In this document: one piece after another, positions 52,999 through 60,943 of the stretch
Layout of the letters: each line of letters begins with the position of its first letter
Numbering within the stretch: position 1 is the stretch's first letter
Source: Pedobacter miscanthi
GTDB taxonomy: Bacteria; Bacteroidota; Bacteroidia; Sphingobacteriales; Sphingobacteriaceae
Direction of reading: 5' to 3'
Assembly (NCBI RefSeq): GCF_003315595.1
Contig: NZ_QNQU01000009.1
Span: 124,001-188,000, forward strand
DNA length: 64,000 bases
The notes under the pieces: model-generated
Told to the model about the DNA's origin: nothing
Seen by the model: the letters and a program-made list of their open reading frames with translations, nothing else
Database searches by the model: none
Program-made: the position numbers and the translations under genes

Positions 52999-54276
52999 AT
53001 GCCTGTTAAAAAATTAACAGAAGGGTTTCTTCTGTCTGCCAAACACTTTATTAATCGCGATTTCGGATTACTGCTGATCAGCTCGTTAAAATGGCTTTTC
53101 ATCTCTGTCCTATTAGGTGGGATTATCGGTTCTGCCTCGGCCCTGTTTTTAAGTACTTTAAACTGGGCAACCAACTGCCGCGAACAACACCTTTGGATTA
53201 TCGCTTTTTTGCCGCTTGCCGGACTAATGATTGGTTTGGCTTATCATTATTGGGGAAGCTCAGTGGTAAAAGGAAACAATCTTTTAATTGAAGAGTTGCA
53301 ATCGCAAAAAAAAGTGATCCCGATTATTATGGCACCGCTTATTTTTGCAGGAACTATTATTACCCATTTATTTGGTGGATCGGCAGGCCGTGAAGGTACG
53401 GCTGTGCAGATTGGCGGGGCCTTTGCAGATCAGTTTACCAAACTTTTCAAACTTAAACCCAGGGACAGGAAAGTGATATTAATTTGCGGTATTAGCGCAG
53501 GCTTTGCTTCTGTTTTCGGCACACCTTTGGCCGGAGCAGTATTTGGACTGGAAGTTTTTGTTGTGGGGAGTATAACCTATAGCGCTATCCTACCCTCTTT
53601 TATTACGGCAGTTATTGCCGATTATGCCTGCAAGGCATGGGGCGTTGGTCATACACATTATGCTATTGCTGCTGTACCAGAAATGGGCTCGGTTAATTTA
53701 TTGTTATCTTTAGGTGCCGGAATATTGTTCGGACTTACCGCAAGAAGTTTTTCTGCTTTAAATCATGGTTTGACCAGGCTTTTTGGAAAAATTAAATATC
53801 CGCCTTTAAGGCCATTCGTGGGCGGTATTATTTTAATCGGAATTATTTATCTGATTGGTAATACACGTTATATTGGCCTGGGCATTCCAGTTATATCAGA
53901 AGCATTTACCCAACAAGAAGTTTATTATACTTTCGTTATTAAATTGTTTTTAACCGCACTTACCCTGGGCGCTGGTTTTAAAGGTGGCGAAGTAACTCCA
54001 CTTTTCTTTATTGGGGCTACATTAGGTAGTTTCTTGAGTTTATTTATCCCTTTACCTTTTGGCTTATTGGCCGGAATGGGTTTTGTAGCAGTATTTGCCG
54101 GCGCAGCGAACACTCCCTTGGCCTGCATTTTTATGGGTGTAGAGCTTTTTGGTACTGCATCGGGGATTTATATTGCACTGGCCTGCGTTATGGCTTACTT
54201 ATTTTCGGGCCATACCGGGATTTACAAATCGCAGACTTTTGGGGCGCCTAAGCATTTGCTGTTGAGGAGGAGGTAG
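52999..54276 (+). CDS. CLC-F type fluoride/proton antiporter
   Basis: 425 residues, about ten or more membrane helices, no CBS domain. Exports toxic fluoride in exchange for protons. Instead of the chloride-channel GSGIP loop it has VKGNNLLIEE (Asn at the ion-binding Ser), and GGSAGREGTAVQIGG in place of GREGP; both changes mark the fluoride-specific CLC-F branch. The gating Glu of GREG is kept. The fluoride riboswitch directly upstream fixes the assignment. A terminator follows. Confidence 0.93.
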   Translation: MPVKKLTEGFLLSAKHFINRDFGLLLISSLKWLFISVLLGGIIGSASALFLSTLNWATNCREQHLWIIAFLPLAGLMIGLAYHYWGSSVVKGNNLLIEELQSQKKVIPIIMAPLIFAGTIITHLFGGSAGREGTAVQIGGAFADQFTKLFKLKPRDRKVILICGISAGFASVFGTPLAGAVFGLEVFVVGSITYSAILPSFITAVIADYACKAWGVGHTHYAIAAVPEMGSVNLLLSLGAGILFGLTARSFSALNHGLTRLFGKIKYPPLRPFVGGIILIGIIYLIGNTRYIGLGIPVISEAFTQQEVYYTFVIKLFLTALTLGAGFKGGEVTPLFFIGATLGSFLSLFIPLPFGLLAGMGFVAVFAGAANTPLACIFMGVELFGTASGIYIALACVMAYLFSGHTGIYKSQTFGAPKHLLLRRR

Positions 54277-54331
54277 CGTCAGGCGATTAGCGTAAAGCGT
54301 TTTGCGGGGTGCATCTGCGGTATTTTATAAG

Positions 54332-54370
54332 TCAGCGGAAACCCTAATTCTGTTGTTTCCCGCTGATTTT
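54332..54370 (+). terminator. Terminator of the CLC-F gene
   Basis: Stem TCAGCGGAAAC/GTTTCCCGCTGA (54332-54342, 54355-54366, one bulged G), then TTTT. Confidence 0.7.
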
Positions 54371-54392
54371 GCTTATCGACGCAGAGTTAATC

Positions 54393-54536
54393 TCGTCATC
54401 TCGACTGAAGCGCAGCGAAATGGAGAGATCTCTCTTGCATGAAGCCCCTCAAACAAGTTCAGGGTGACGATTTGGTGGAGAGATCTATCTCAAGACAGAT
54501 CTCTCGACTACGTTGCCACTCCGTTCGAGATGACGT
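54393..54536. repeat. Intergenic palindromic repeat family R2, copy 3, with an R1-like insert
   Basis: Arms CGTCATCTCGACTG and TTCGAGATGACG (54525-54536 region) enclose GGAGAGATCTCTC, AGACAGATCTCTCGACTACG and, between them, AAACAAGTTCAGGGTGACGA, the tail of family R1. It is thus a mosaic of two repeat families. Confidence 0.7.
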
Positions 54537-54548
54537 TAACTACAGGAA

Positions 54549-55850
54549 CTAATACAACACCCTAAACTTTATCGTCTGCTCAATCTTTTTAAGCGATTTA
54601 AACAGCTGTTTATCGTATTGTGCATTAATATCGGTAATGGCGTAACCGATTTCGGAGTTTGTCATTAAAAACTGGCTCACGATATTGATATCGTGTTTGG
54701 CAAAAACAGTATTAATTTTCGCCATAATACCCGGCACGTTTTTGTGGATGTGGATTAAACGGTGCGATTTCTCGATTTTTGGCAGTTGCAGGTTGGGGAA
54801 ATTACTACTTAAATAAGTAGCGCCGGTATTCATAAAATCGGCAACCCGTTTTGGAATAAAATCGATGTTACGCGGATTATTTTTAGGATCGTCGAAAACT
54901 ACAATGCCCTGTTTGGTACAAAGATCGAGATCTATTTTATTTTTAGCATTGCCTAAATAACCGATTGTCTTCAATTTAGCGGCATTTTTTAACTGCTCTT
55001 TATCTATTTTTTCGCCATCGGCCAAAAGGATAATCCCAACATCTTTTACATATTTCTCTTCAAAAGAGGTTTTATGACGGATTGATAAGCCATCATTTTT
55101 AAGGATAGCGATGGTTAGGGGATCAACCTCACCAATTACCAGACAAAGAATCCTGTTTTTGGGGTAAGAAATTGCACGGGGCAAATCGTTCACATATAAA
55201 AACTCATCGAAACTTGGCGTAACGTGGTCGGCTTTAGAAACAATGCTTTCGCGGGCAATATTTTCTGTAAAAGCAAAAAATTTATTGATGATACCGCTTT
55301 CTCGCAACTGGAAATCAGAGTAACCATCGCCTATACCAAACAATTCGCCCTCAAGCTTTAAATGCTGCAGTAGTTTTACTTTTCCACCTTCTTCACTTAA
55401 GGGATTGGCGTGGTCGTAATCAATAATTTTACCATCACCTGTTGTTACGAAAGTATTTGCGTAAATATTTTCCTTTTTGATATGGTACTGGCTTACTACA
55501 GGCGTAATAAACTCTTTAAACCCACCTGAAACGATCAAAACTTCATCTGCGTGTTTTTTAAAAAACTCGGCATTACGCGAAAAAGAGGTTGATACTTTCT
55601 TTTTTAAATGTTTGATGAGCTGTTTTAAATGATCTTCATTTGCTTCTAAAAGTTTAACACGCTGTGCCAGACTTTCGGAGAAGGAAAGTTTTCCTTCCAT
55701 GGCAAAATTGGTATAATCTTCAATTTTCTGGAAAATCGCTTCTTTATCGGGGTGGTTCTTGAGCGAAATCCTTGCAAGTTCATCGAGTGCTTCTACCTGG
55801 GTAAAGGTACTATCGAAATCGATGATGTAATAGGCTTTTTGTTTGGGCAT
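54549..55850 (-). CDS. serB: Phosphoserine phosphatase fused to a SerA remnant with ACT domain
   Basis: 433 residues in three parts. (1) 1-215: HAD phosphatase of SerB type with DFDST (11-15), VSGG Ser108, GGK Lys157 and GDGYSD (174-179). (2) About 235-345: resembles the substrate-binding half of phosphoglycerate dehydrogenase (LADGEKIDKEQLKNAAKLKT, GIVVFDDPKNNPRNI) but the NAD-binding Rossmann domain is missing. (3) 350-433: the SerA C-terminus with ACT domain (HRLIHIHKNVPGIMAKIN, FRVLY end). It should make serine from phosphoserine; the ACT part suggests serine feedback. Starts within the stop of the epimerase gene (TAATG). Confidence 0.88.
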   Translation of the reverse strand: MPKQKAYYIIDFDSTFTQVEALDELARISLKNHPDKEAIFQKIEDYTNFAMEGKLSFSESLAQRVKLLEANEDHLKQLIKHLKKKVSTSFSRNAEFFKKHADEVLIVSGGFKEFITPVVSQYHIKKENIYANTFVTTGDGKIIDYDHANPLSEEGGKVKLLQHLKLEGELFGIGDGYSDFQLRESGIINKFFAFTENIARESIVSKADHVTPSFDEFLYVNDLPRAISYPKNRILCLVIGEVDPLTIAILKNDGLSIRHKTSFEEKYVKDVGIILLADGEKIDKEQLKNAAKLKTIGYLGNAKNKIDLDLCTKQGIVVFDDPKNNPRNIDFIPKRVADFMNTGATYLSSNFPNLQLPKIEKSHRLIHIHKNVPGIMAKINTVFAKHDINIVSQFLMTNSEIGYAITDINAQYDKQLFKSLKKIEQTIKFRVLY

Positions 55851-56812
55851 TATCTTAAATGTTGGGTAATTTCTTTTATGCTTTGGGCAACCGGCTTAAA
55901 AACAATTCCGGTTTCCGATTTTACTTTATCACTATTATAATAACTTAAAGTTACACTGCTTTTTGCGGTATCTTTGGTAATAGAAGCCTCTTTTCCGGTA
56001 AAAATGGAAACAAATTTTAACGCACGCCACGCGATACCGAGCATCCATGGTTTTGCTTCTCTTGTTGGTACTTTAACACCGAAACCCTCTGCAATTTCGC
56101 TGAAAAGGTTTTTATAATGATAATCATCGGCAGAAATGATGTAACGTTCTCCCGAAACTTCGGCATCCATCAATAAAATCATTGATTTGGCTACATCTTC
56201 CACATCAACAAAACCCGATGCGCCGTCGGTATAAAAAGGAAAACCACCCTTTACCAATTTAAAAATGGCTCCGCTACCTTCAAAACCTGCATTTTTACCG
56301 ATGATGACAGATGGATTTACAATAATGGCGTCTAAACCCTCGGTAATACCTCGCCAAACCTCCATTTCGCCCTCATATTTCGATAATCCATAGGCATGGG
56401 CTTTTGAATCATACTCCCAGAAATCCTTCTCCGTAATTTTATTTCCTTTTTTAGCATTGCCCAGTGCCGCTACAGAACTTACATGTAATAATCTGCAATT
56501 ATTTTCAGCGCAAAGGTTTACAATGTTCGAAGTACCTTCGATGTTTACATGGAAAAGCTGTTTTTTATCTTTAGCGCTTAATGATACAAATGCAGCACAA
56601 TGATACACTTTAGTAATCCCCTCAAAAGCATCTTCTAAAGCCGAAGGCTCGTTAATATCGGCCTCGAACCATTCAACAAGTGGGATATTCTGGATGAGGG
56701 CAGGTATTTTAGATTTTTCACGCCTCAGGGCCCGCACAGCTAATCCTTTATCAGTTAACTGTTTAATTAATTCAGATCCTAAAAATCCAGTTCCTCCGGT
56801 TACCAGTATCAT
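55850..56812 (-). CDS. NAD-dependent epimerase/dehydratase (extended SDR)
   Basis: 320 residues. Rossmann GGTGFLGSELI, ADINEPSALEDAF, CAAFVSLSAKD, catalytic Ser/Tyr/Lys in VSSVAALGN and YGLSKYEGE, and NPSVIIGKNAG. Belongs to the dihydroflavonol-reductase-like group; substrate unknown. Stop and the serB start share one base, so the two are co-translated. Confidence 0.88.
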   Translation of the reverse strand: MILVTGGTGFLGSELIKQLTDKGLAVRALRREKSKIPALIQNIPLVEWFEADINEPSALEDAFEGITKVYHCAAFVSLSAKDKKQLFHVNIEGTSNIVNLCAENNCRLLHVSSVAALGNAKKGNKITEKDFWEYDSKAHAYGLSKYEGEMEVWRGITEGLDAIIVNPSVIIGKNAGFEGSGAIFKLVKGGFPFYTDGASGFVDVEDVAKSMILLMDAEVSGERYIISADDYHYKNLFSEIAEGFGVKVPTREAKPWMLGIAWRALKFVSIFTGKEASITKDTAKSSVTLSYYNSDKVKSETGIVFKPVAQSIKEITQHLR

Positions 56813-56848
56813 TTTATTTTTTTCGGGCTATATGTGGAAATACGCATT

Positions 56849-56856
56849 CAAAAATA
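56849..56856 (-). promoter_or_regulatory. Probable -7 element of the epimerase-serB operon
   Basis: Minus strand reads TATTTTTG, 36 nt before the ATG at 56812. No -33 box at 19 nt. Confidence 0.35.
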
Positions 56857-56883
56857 GATATTTGAGCCGAGAGTTTTAAATAT

Positions 56884-58065
56884 ATGTCATTAACGGATTT
56901 CTTTTCACCCATAAACCCTGATAGTTTTACACCCAGGCAAGGATTTTTTACAAGTCAGCTGGGGTTAAAAGCACAGATCTATACCGAGTCTTTTCCCGAT
57001 TTTGAGGAAACCACTTATGATCTGGCTATTTTTGGGGTGCTTGATGGAAGAGGCGCGGTTAATAATGAGGGCACCGCCCTGGCCCCTGATTATTTCAGGG
57101 AGAAATTTTATAAACTCAACGAAGGTGCTTTTAGCAGCAGGATTGTAGATTTAGGCAACATTAAACACGGTGCTACCATAGCCGATACCTACATCGCCAT
57201 TAAAATGGTGGTAGCCGAACTGATCAAAAAAGACATCATCCCGATTATTATCGGTGGCGGACAGGATTTAACTTACGGACAGTACATGGGTTATGAAGAC
57301 CTGGAGCAGAAAGTGGATCTGGTGGTTATCGATAACCAGTTTGATATCGGCGATGATGATAACGAAGGCATTGCTACCCGATCAGACTGTTACCTGAACA
57401 AAATTTTTCTGCACCAGCCTAATTACCTGTTCAATTTTAGCAACTTAGGCTATCAAACTTATTTTGTAAACCAGGAAAGTTTGAGTGTAATGGATAAATT
57501 ATATTTTGATGTACACCGTCTGGGCGAGTTTGCACAGGATATTACCTTAACAGAACCCATTATCCGCAATGCAAACATGATTAGTTTTGATATGGGTGCC
57601 ATCCGCTCTGCCGATGCTGCTGCAAATGCCAATACTACACCCAACGGTTTTGATGGAGAGGAAGCCTGCCGCATTGTACGTTATGCAGGCATGAACGATA
57701 AACTGACTTCAATTGGGTTTTATGAATTTAACCCTGCATACGATAATAACGGACAAACGGCTTTTCTGCTTGCCCAAATGGTATGGTATTTTGTTGAAGG
57801 TTTTTATGCCCGTAAAAAAGATTTCCCTTTAACACCAAAATCGCAGTTTATGATTTACCGCACCAGTTTAAAAGACGGTTCGGGCGAAATGATGTTTGTG
57901 AAGAGTAAAAAATCAGACCGCTGGTGGATGCAGGTTCCATACCCATCTGGACAAACCAAAAACGAACGCTACCACCTTGTGCCCTGCAGGTATGATGATT
58001 ACCAAACCGCAGTTAATGGCGAAATGCCCGATTTATGGTGGCGAACTTATCAGAAACTGAATTAA
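56884..58065 (+). CDS. Arginase/formimidoylglutamase-fold protein with degenerate metal site
   Basis: 393 residues of the ureohydrolase fold, the type annotated formimidoylglutamase in Bacteroidota. Compared with arginase, three of six Mn ligands are changed: GGGQD (Gln127 for His), IDNQFD (Asp150 and Asp154 kept, Gln152 for His) and SFDMG (Asp236 kept, Gly238 for Asp). The later GFYEFNP Glu is kept. A normal binuclear Mn site cannot form, so a changed metal, changed reaction or non-catalytic role is likely. C-terminal extension of about 80 residues (KSKKSDRWWMQVPYPSG). Followed by a 22-bp repeat array. Confidence 0.85.
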   Translation: MSLTDFFSPINPDSFTPRQGFFTSQLGLKAQIYTESFPDFEETTYDLAIFGVLDGRGAVNNEGTALAPDYFREKFYKLNEGAFSSRIVDLGNIKHGATIADTYIAIKMVVAELIKKDIIPIIIGGGQDLTYGQYMGYEDLEQKVDLVVIDNQFDIGDDDNEGIATRSDCYLNKIFLHQPNYLFNFSNLGYQTYFVNQESLSVMDKLYFDVHRLGEFAQDITLTEPIIRNANMISFDMGAIRSADAAANANTTPNGFDGEEACRIVRYAGMNDKLTSIGFYEFNPAYDNNGQTAFLLAQMVWYFVEGFYARKKDFPLTPKSQFMIYRTSLKDGSGEMMFVKSKKSDRWWMQVPYPSGQTKNERYHLVPCRYDDYQTAVNGEMPDLWWRTYQKLN

Positions 58066-58068
58066 GTT

Positions 58069-58178
58069 TGTGTAATTTCAAAGTGAAAGCTGTGTAATTT
58101 CAAAATGAAAGCTGTGTAATTTCAAAATGAAAGTTGTGTAATTTCAAAGTTGAGACTGTGTAATTTCAAAGTGAGTAA
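58069..58178. repeat. Five tandem 22-bp repeats
   Basis: Units start at 58069, 58091, 58113, 58135 and 58157, each a variant of TGTGTAATTTCAAAGTGAAAGC. Each of the first three contains the palindrome TTTCA-NNN-TGAAA; units 4 and 5 are degenerate. The array starts three bp after the stop of the arginase-fold gene. A reversed partial copy (TTTTACACAGCT) is at 58226-58237. No spacers, so not CRISPR. Confidence 0.92.
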
Positions 58179-58265
58179 AAATGTATGTTATAGTCATTAC
58201 ATATCTGTTATTAAATCTATCATAATTTTACACAGCTATTTACGTTCTAAATGCGATTGATATCC

Positions 58266-58273
58266 TATATTTG
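58266..58273 (+). promoter_or_regulatory. Probable -7 element of the thioredoxin-family gene
   Basis: TATATTTG, full TAnnTTTG match, 29 nt before the ATG at 58303, inside the near-palindrome TATCCTATATTTGAGGATA (58261-58279). Confidence 0.5.
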
Positions 58274-58302
58274 AGGATATTAACTTCCCTATTATCCCTA
58301 AT

Positions 58303-59448
58303 ATGAAAAAAATATTATTATCTGCAATGGCGTTATTACCGCTTGCAGCCTTAGCACAAAAGCCATTTACGGTAAATGGTAATATCAAAGGATTAAAAAC
58401 CGGCGATAAGGTTTATCTGGTTTATCGTGCTAATGATAAATCTGTTACCGATTCTGCAACAGTAGCCAACGGTGCTTTTGCCTTTAAAGGTACTTTAACC
58501 GACCCTGCTGCCGGAAATCTTTTCCTTAACAAAAATCCTTATGTTAACCGCCCTGCTAAAGACGAGGTATTGGATTACGTTTCTTTGTTCCTAGAGCCAG
58601 CTACGATTAAAATAACCGGAACCGATTCTATTAAAACAGCAACAATTAGCGGATCGGTAATTAACGATGATAATAAAAAATTAAAAGCTTTAACCAAGCC
58701 GGTTGATGATGAAATCAATGCGATTAATACTGAGTACGCTAAACTAACCCCAGAACAGCAAAAAGACCCGAAAACAAGGGAAAATGCCATGAGCCGTTAC
58801 GAAAAAGCTACTGCAAGTTTAACACCGATCTTGTTATCTTATGCCAGTAGTAATCCTAAATCTTATATCAGTTTAACCGCTATTAATCAATTAGCTACAG
58901 ATCCTGATCAGGTAGCAGCGGCAGAAAAAGCTTTTGTTGGATTATCGCCAGAGTTGAAAGCAAGTGCTACAGGCAAAAAAATTGCCAATATATTCGATGC
59001 GGGCAGAAAAACAGCTGTTGGTGCAATGGCAATGGACTTTACCCAAACTGATACTGCTGGAAAAGCGGTAAAATTATCTGATTTTAAAGGTAAATATGTA
59101 TTGGTTGATTTCTGGGCATCATGGTGTGGTCCATGCCGTCAGGAAAACCCAAATGTGGTAGTTGCCTATAATAAATTTAAAGATAAAGGCTTTACTGTAT
59201 TAGGCGTTTCATTAGACCGTCCTGGTAAAAAAGACGCCTGGCTAAAGGCAATAGCTGACGATAAATTAACCTGGACACATGTTTCTGATCTAAAATTTTG
59301 GGACAATGAAGTTGCCAAGATGTACGGCATCCAATCAATCCCTGCTAATTTTTTAATTGATCCAACAGGCAAAATTATCGCCAAAGGATTGAGGGAGCAG
59401 GCATTACAGGATAAACTTCAGGAATTATTGGGAAGTAAATCGAAGTAA
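58303..59448 (+). CDS. Periplasmic thioredoxin-family protein (DUF4369 plus TlpA-like)
   Basis: 381 residues. Signal peptide (MKKILLSAMALLPLAALAQ), N-terminal DUF4369 domain (about 20-125, FTVNGNIKGLKTGDKVYL), helical middle, and a C-terminal AhpC/TlpA thioredoxin domain (about 240-381) with VDFWASWCGPCRQENP, so the CxxC redox pair is present, and cis-Pro in SIPANFLID. Reduces or oxidises disulfides in the periplasm. Strong bidirectional terminator follows. Confidence 0.92.
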   Translation: MKKILLSAMALLPLAALAQKPFTVNGNIKGLKTGDKVYLVYRANDKSVTDSATVANGAFAFKGTLTDPAAGNLFLNKNPYVNRPAKDEVLDYVSLFLEPATIKITGTDSIKTATISGSVINDDNKKLKALTKPVDDEINAINTEYAKLTPEQQKDPKTRENAMSRYEKATASLTPILLSYASSNPKSYISLTAINQLATDPDQVAAAEKAFVGLSPELKASATGKKIANIFDAGRKTAVGAMAMDFTQTDTAGKAVKLSDFKGKYVLVDFWASWCGPCRQENPNVVVAYNKFKDKGFTVLGVSLDRPGKKDAWLKAIADDKLTWTHVSDLKFWDNEVAKMYGIQSIPANFLIDPTGKIIAKGLREQALQDKLQELLGSKSK

Positions 59449-59474
59449 GCGCTCTGCTAAAGACATTAAAATAA

Positions 59475-59506
59475 AAACCCCGCAGATTAGTTAATCTGCG
59501 GGGTTT
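59475..59506. terminator. Bidirectional terminator between the thioredoxin gene and purD
   Basis: Stem AAACCCCGCAGATTA/TAATCTGCGGGGTTT (59475-59489, 59492-59506), T-rich on both sides. Confidence 0.92.
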
Positions 59507-59525
59507 CTTTTTATAAGAAATTGAC

Positions 59526-60797
59526 TTAAATTAAATCAAAACCAATGTCTTCCCTGAAATATTTACCGTCGAAATAAATTCTTCCGGCATCAGCAGTGGC
59601 TGATTGTAGGGCTGTAAACAGATCTTTCTGTAAACTGGTAATCGCAATTACCCTTCCACCATTAGTTTTTACCACATCATTTTCTAAAAGTGTTCCGGCG
59701 TGGAAAGCATTGGAATGACGCAGATTCTCGATTCCTGTAATGGCTTTTCCTTTAAGGTAATCGCCAGGATAACCGCCAGCAACAATCATCACAGTAGCCG
59801 CAGTCTGGTCAGAAATCACCAAATTCACCTCATTCAGTTTTTTATCTGCAGTAGCTAAAAACAGCTCAACCAGATCATTTTCTATCCTTGGGATTACACT
59901 TTCAGTTTCCGGATCGCCCATACGTGCATTGTATTCTATCACAAAAGGCTCTTCTCCTACTTTGATCAGTCCGAAAAAGATGAAACCTGTATAATCGATA
60001 TTATCTTTCTTTAAACCGTCTACTGTTGGTTTAATAATGCGTTCTTCTACTTTTGCCAAAAACTCCGGAGTAGCAAATGGAACTGGCGAAACCGACCCCA
60101 TACCGCCGGTATTTAAGCCGGTATCGTTTTGACCAATACGTTTATAATCCTTAGCTGAGGGAAGCGTGATGTAGTTTTCGCCATCGGTTAAAATAAACAC
60201 CGAAAGTTCAATCCCGCTTAAAAACTGTTCAATCACTACAGTTGCTCCGGCTGCGCCGAATTTACCGCCAAGCATCAGTTTTAATTCTTCCTGGGCTTCG
60301 ATGGTTTCGGTGCAGATTAACACCCCTTTACCAGCAGCTAAACCATCTGCCTTTAAAACAACAGGCAATGCATGGTTTTGAAGATAAGCCAAACCATCTT
60401 CTAAAGTTTCGGGGGTGAAAGATTTTGAAGCAGCGGTAGGAATGCCGTGACGCTCCATAAACTGTTTAGAAAAATCTTTACTTCCTTCTAAAATAGCGCC
60501 TTCTTTTTTAGGTCCGATTACCGGAATATGTGCAATTGCTTTATCTGCAAGGAAAAAATCATGAATACCATTTACCAAAGGTTCTTCAGGGCCAACAACC
60601 ACCAGCTCGATGTTTTCGGTAAGCACTACTTTTTTAATGGCATCAAAATCGTTTACATTGATGTTGATATTGGTACCATAAGCTCCTGTACCACCGTTTC
60701 CCGGAGCAATAATTAATTTATCGCAGTGCGAAGACTGGCTCATTTTCCAAGCGAATGCGCTTTCTCTGCCGCCTGAACCTAAAAGTAAGATATTCAT
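59526..60797 (-). CDS. purD: Phosphoribosylamine-glycine ligase
   Basis: 423 residues from ATG 60797 (MNILLLGSGGRESAFAWKM); a TTG three codons earlier is less likely. Second step of purine synthesis. ATP-grasp enzyme: N-domain GSGGRE, KDFSKQFMERHGIPTA, VLKADGLAAGKGV, GGMGSVSPVP, EYNARMGDPETE. The usual His of GGREHA is Ser here. A TAnnTTTG box ends 6 nt before the ATG. Confidence 0.96.
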   Translation of the reverse strand: MNILLLGSGGRESAFAWKMSQSSHCDKLIIAPGNGGTGAYGTNININVNDFDAIKKVVLTENIELVVVGPEEPLVNGIHDFFLADKAIAHIPVIGPKKEGAILEGSKDFSKQFMERHGIPTAASKSFTPETLEDGLAYLQNHALPVVLKADGLAAGKGVLICTETIEAQEELKLMLGGKFGAAGATVVIEQFLSGIELSVFILTDGENYITLPSAKDYKRIGQNDTGLNTGGMGSVSPVPFATPEFLAKVEERIIKPTVDGLKKDNIDYTGFIFFGLIKVGEEPFVIEYNARMGDPETESVIPRIENDLVELFLATADKKLNEVNLVISDQTAATVMIVAGGYPGDYLKGKAITGIENLRHSNAFHAGTLLENDVVKTNGGRVIAITSLQKDLFTALQSATADAGRIYFDGKYFREDIGFDLI

Positions 60798-60803
60798 ATA
60801 GGG

Positions 60804-60811
60804 CAAAGATA
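60804..60811 (-). promoter_or_regulatory. Probable -7 element of purD
   Basis: Minus strand reads TATCTTTG, full TAnnTTTG match, six nt before the ATG at 60797; predicts a leaderless or nearly leaderless mRNA. Confidence 0.45.
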
Positions 60812-60820
60812 AATAAAAAG

Positions 60821-60943
60821 GTAAGATGTATGATGGAAAAGGGAAAATGGGAAAAAATGTAATAGGGAAAATGTAATAATGGATGATGTATTAGCGACTG
60901 GAAATTACCCATCATCCACATTACATCCTTACATATTACATCA
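60821..60943. repeat. Intergenic inverted repeat family R3, copy 2
   Basis: Left part (60821-60888) holds GTAAGATGTATGATGG, ATGTAATAGGGAAAATGTAA and GGATGATG; right arm (60910-60942) reads on the minus strand GATGTAATATGTAAGGATGT and on, sharing GATGTAATATGTAA with copy 1. Supplies the stop codon of the dienoyl-CoA reductase gene (TGATGTAA), as copy 1 does for panC. Confidence 0.75.

Noticed and set aside
58069..58178. Possible CRISPR array
   Set aside because: The 22-bp units are directly adjacent with no spacers, and no cas genes are present.
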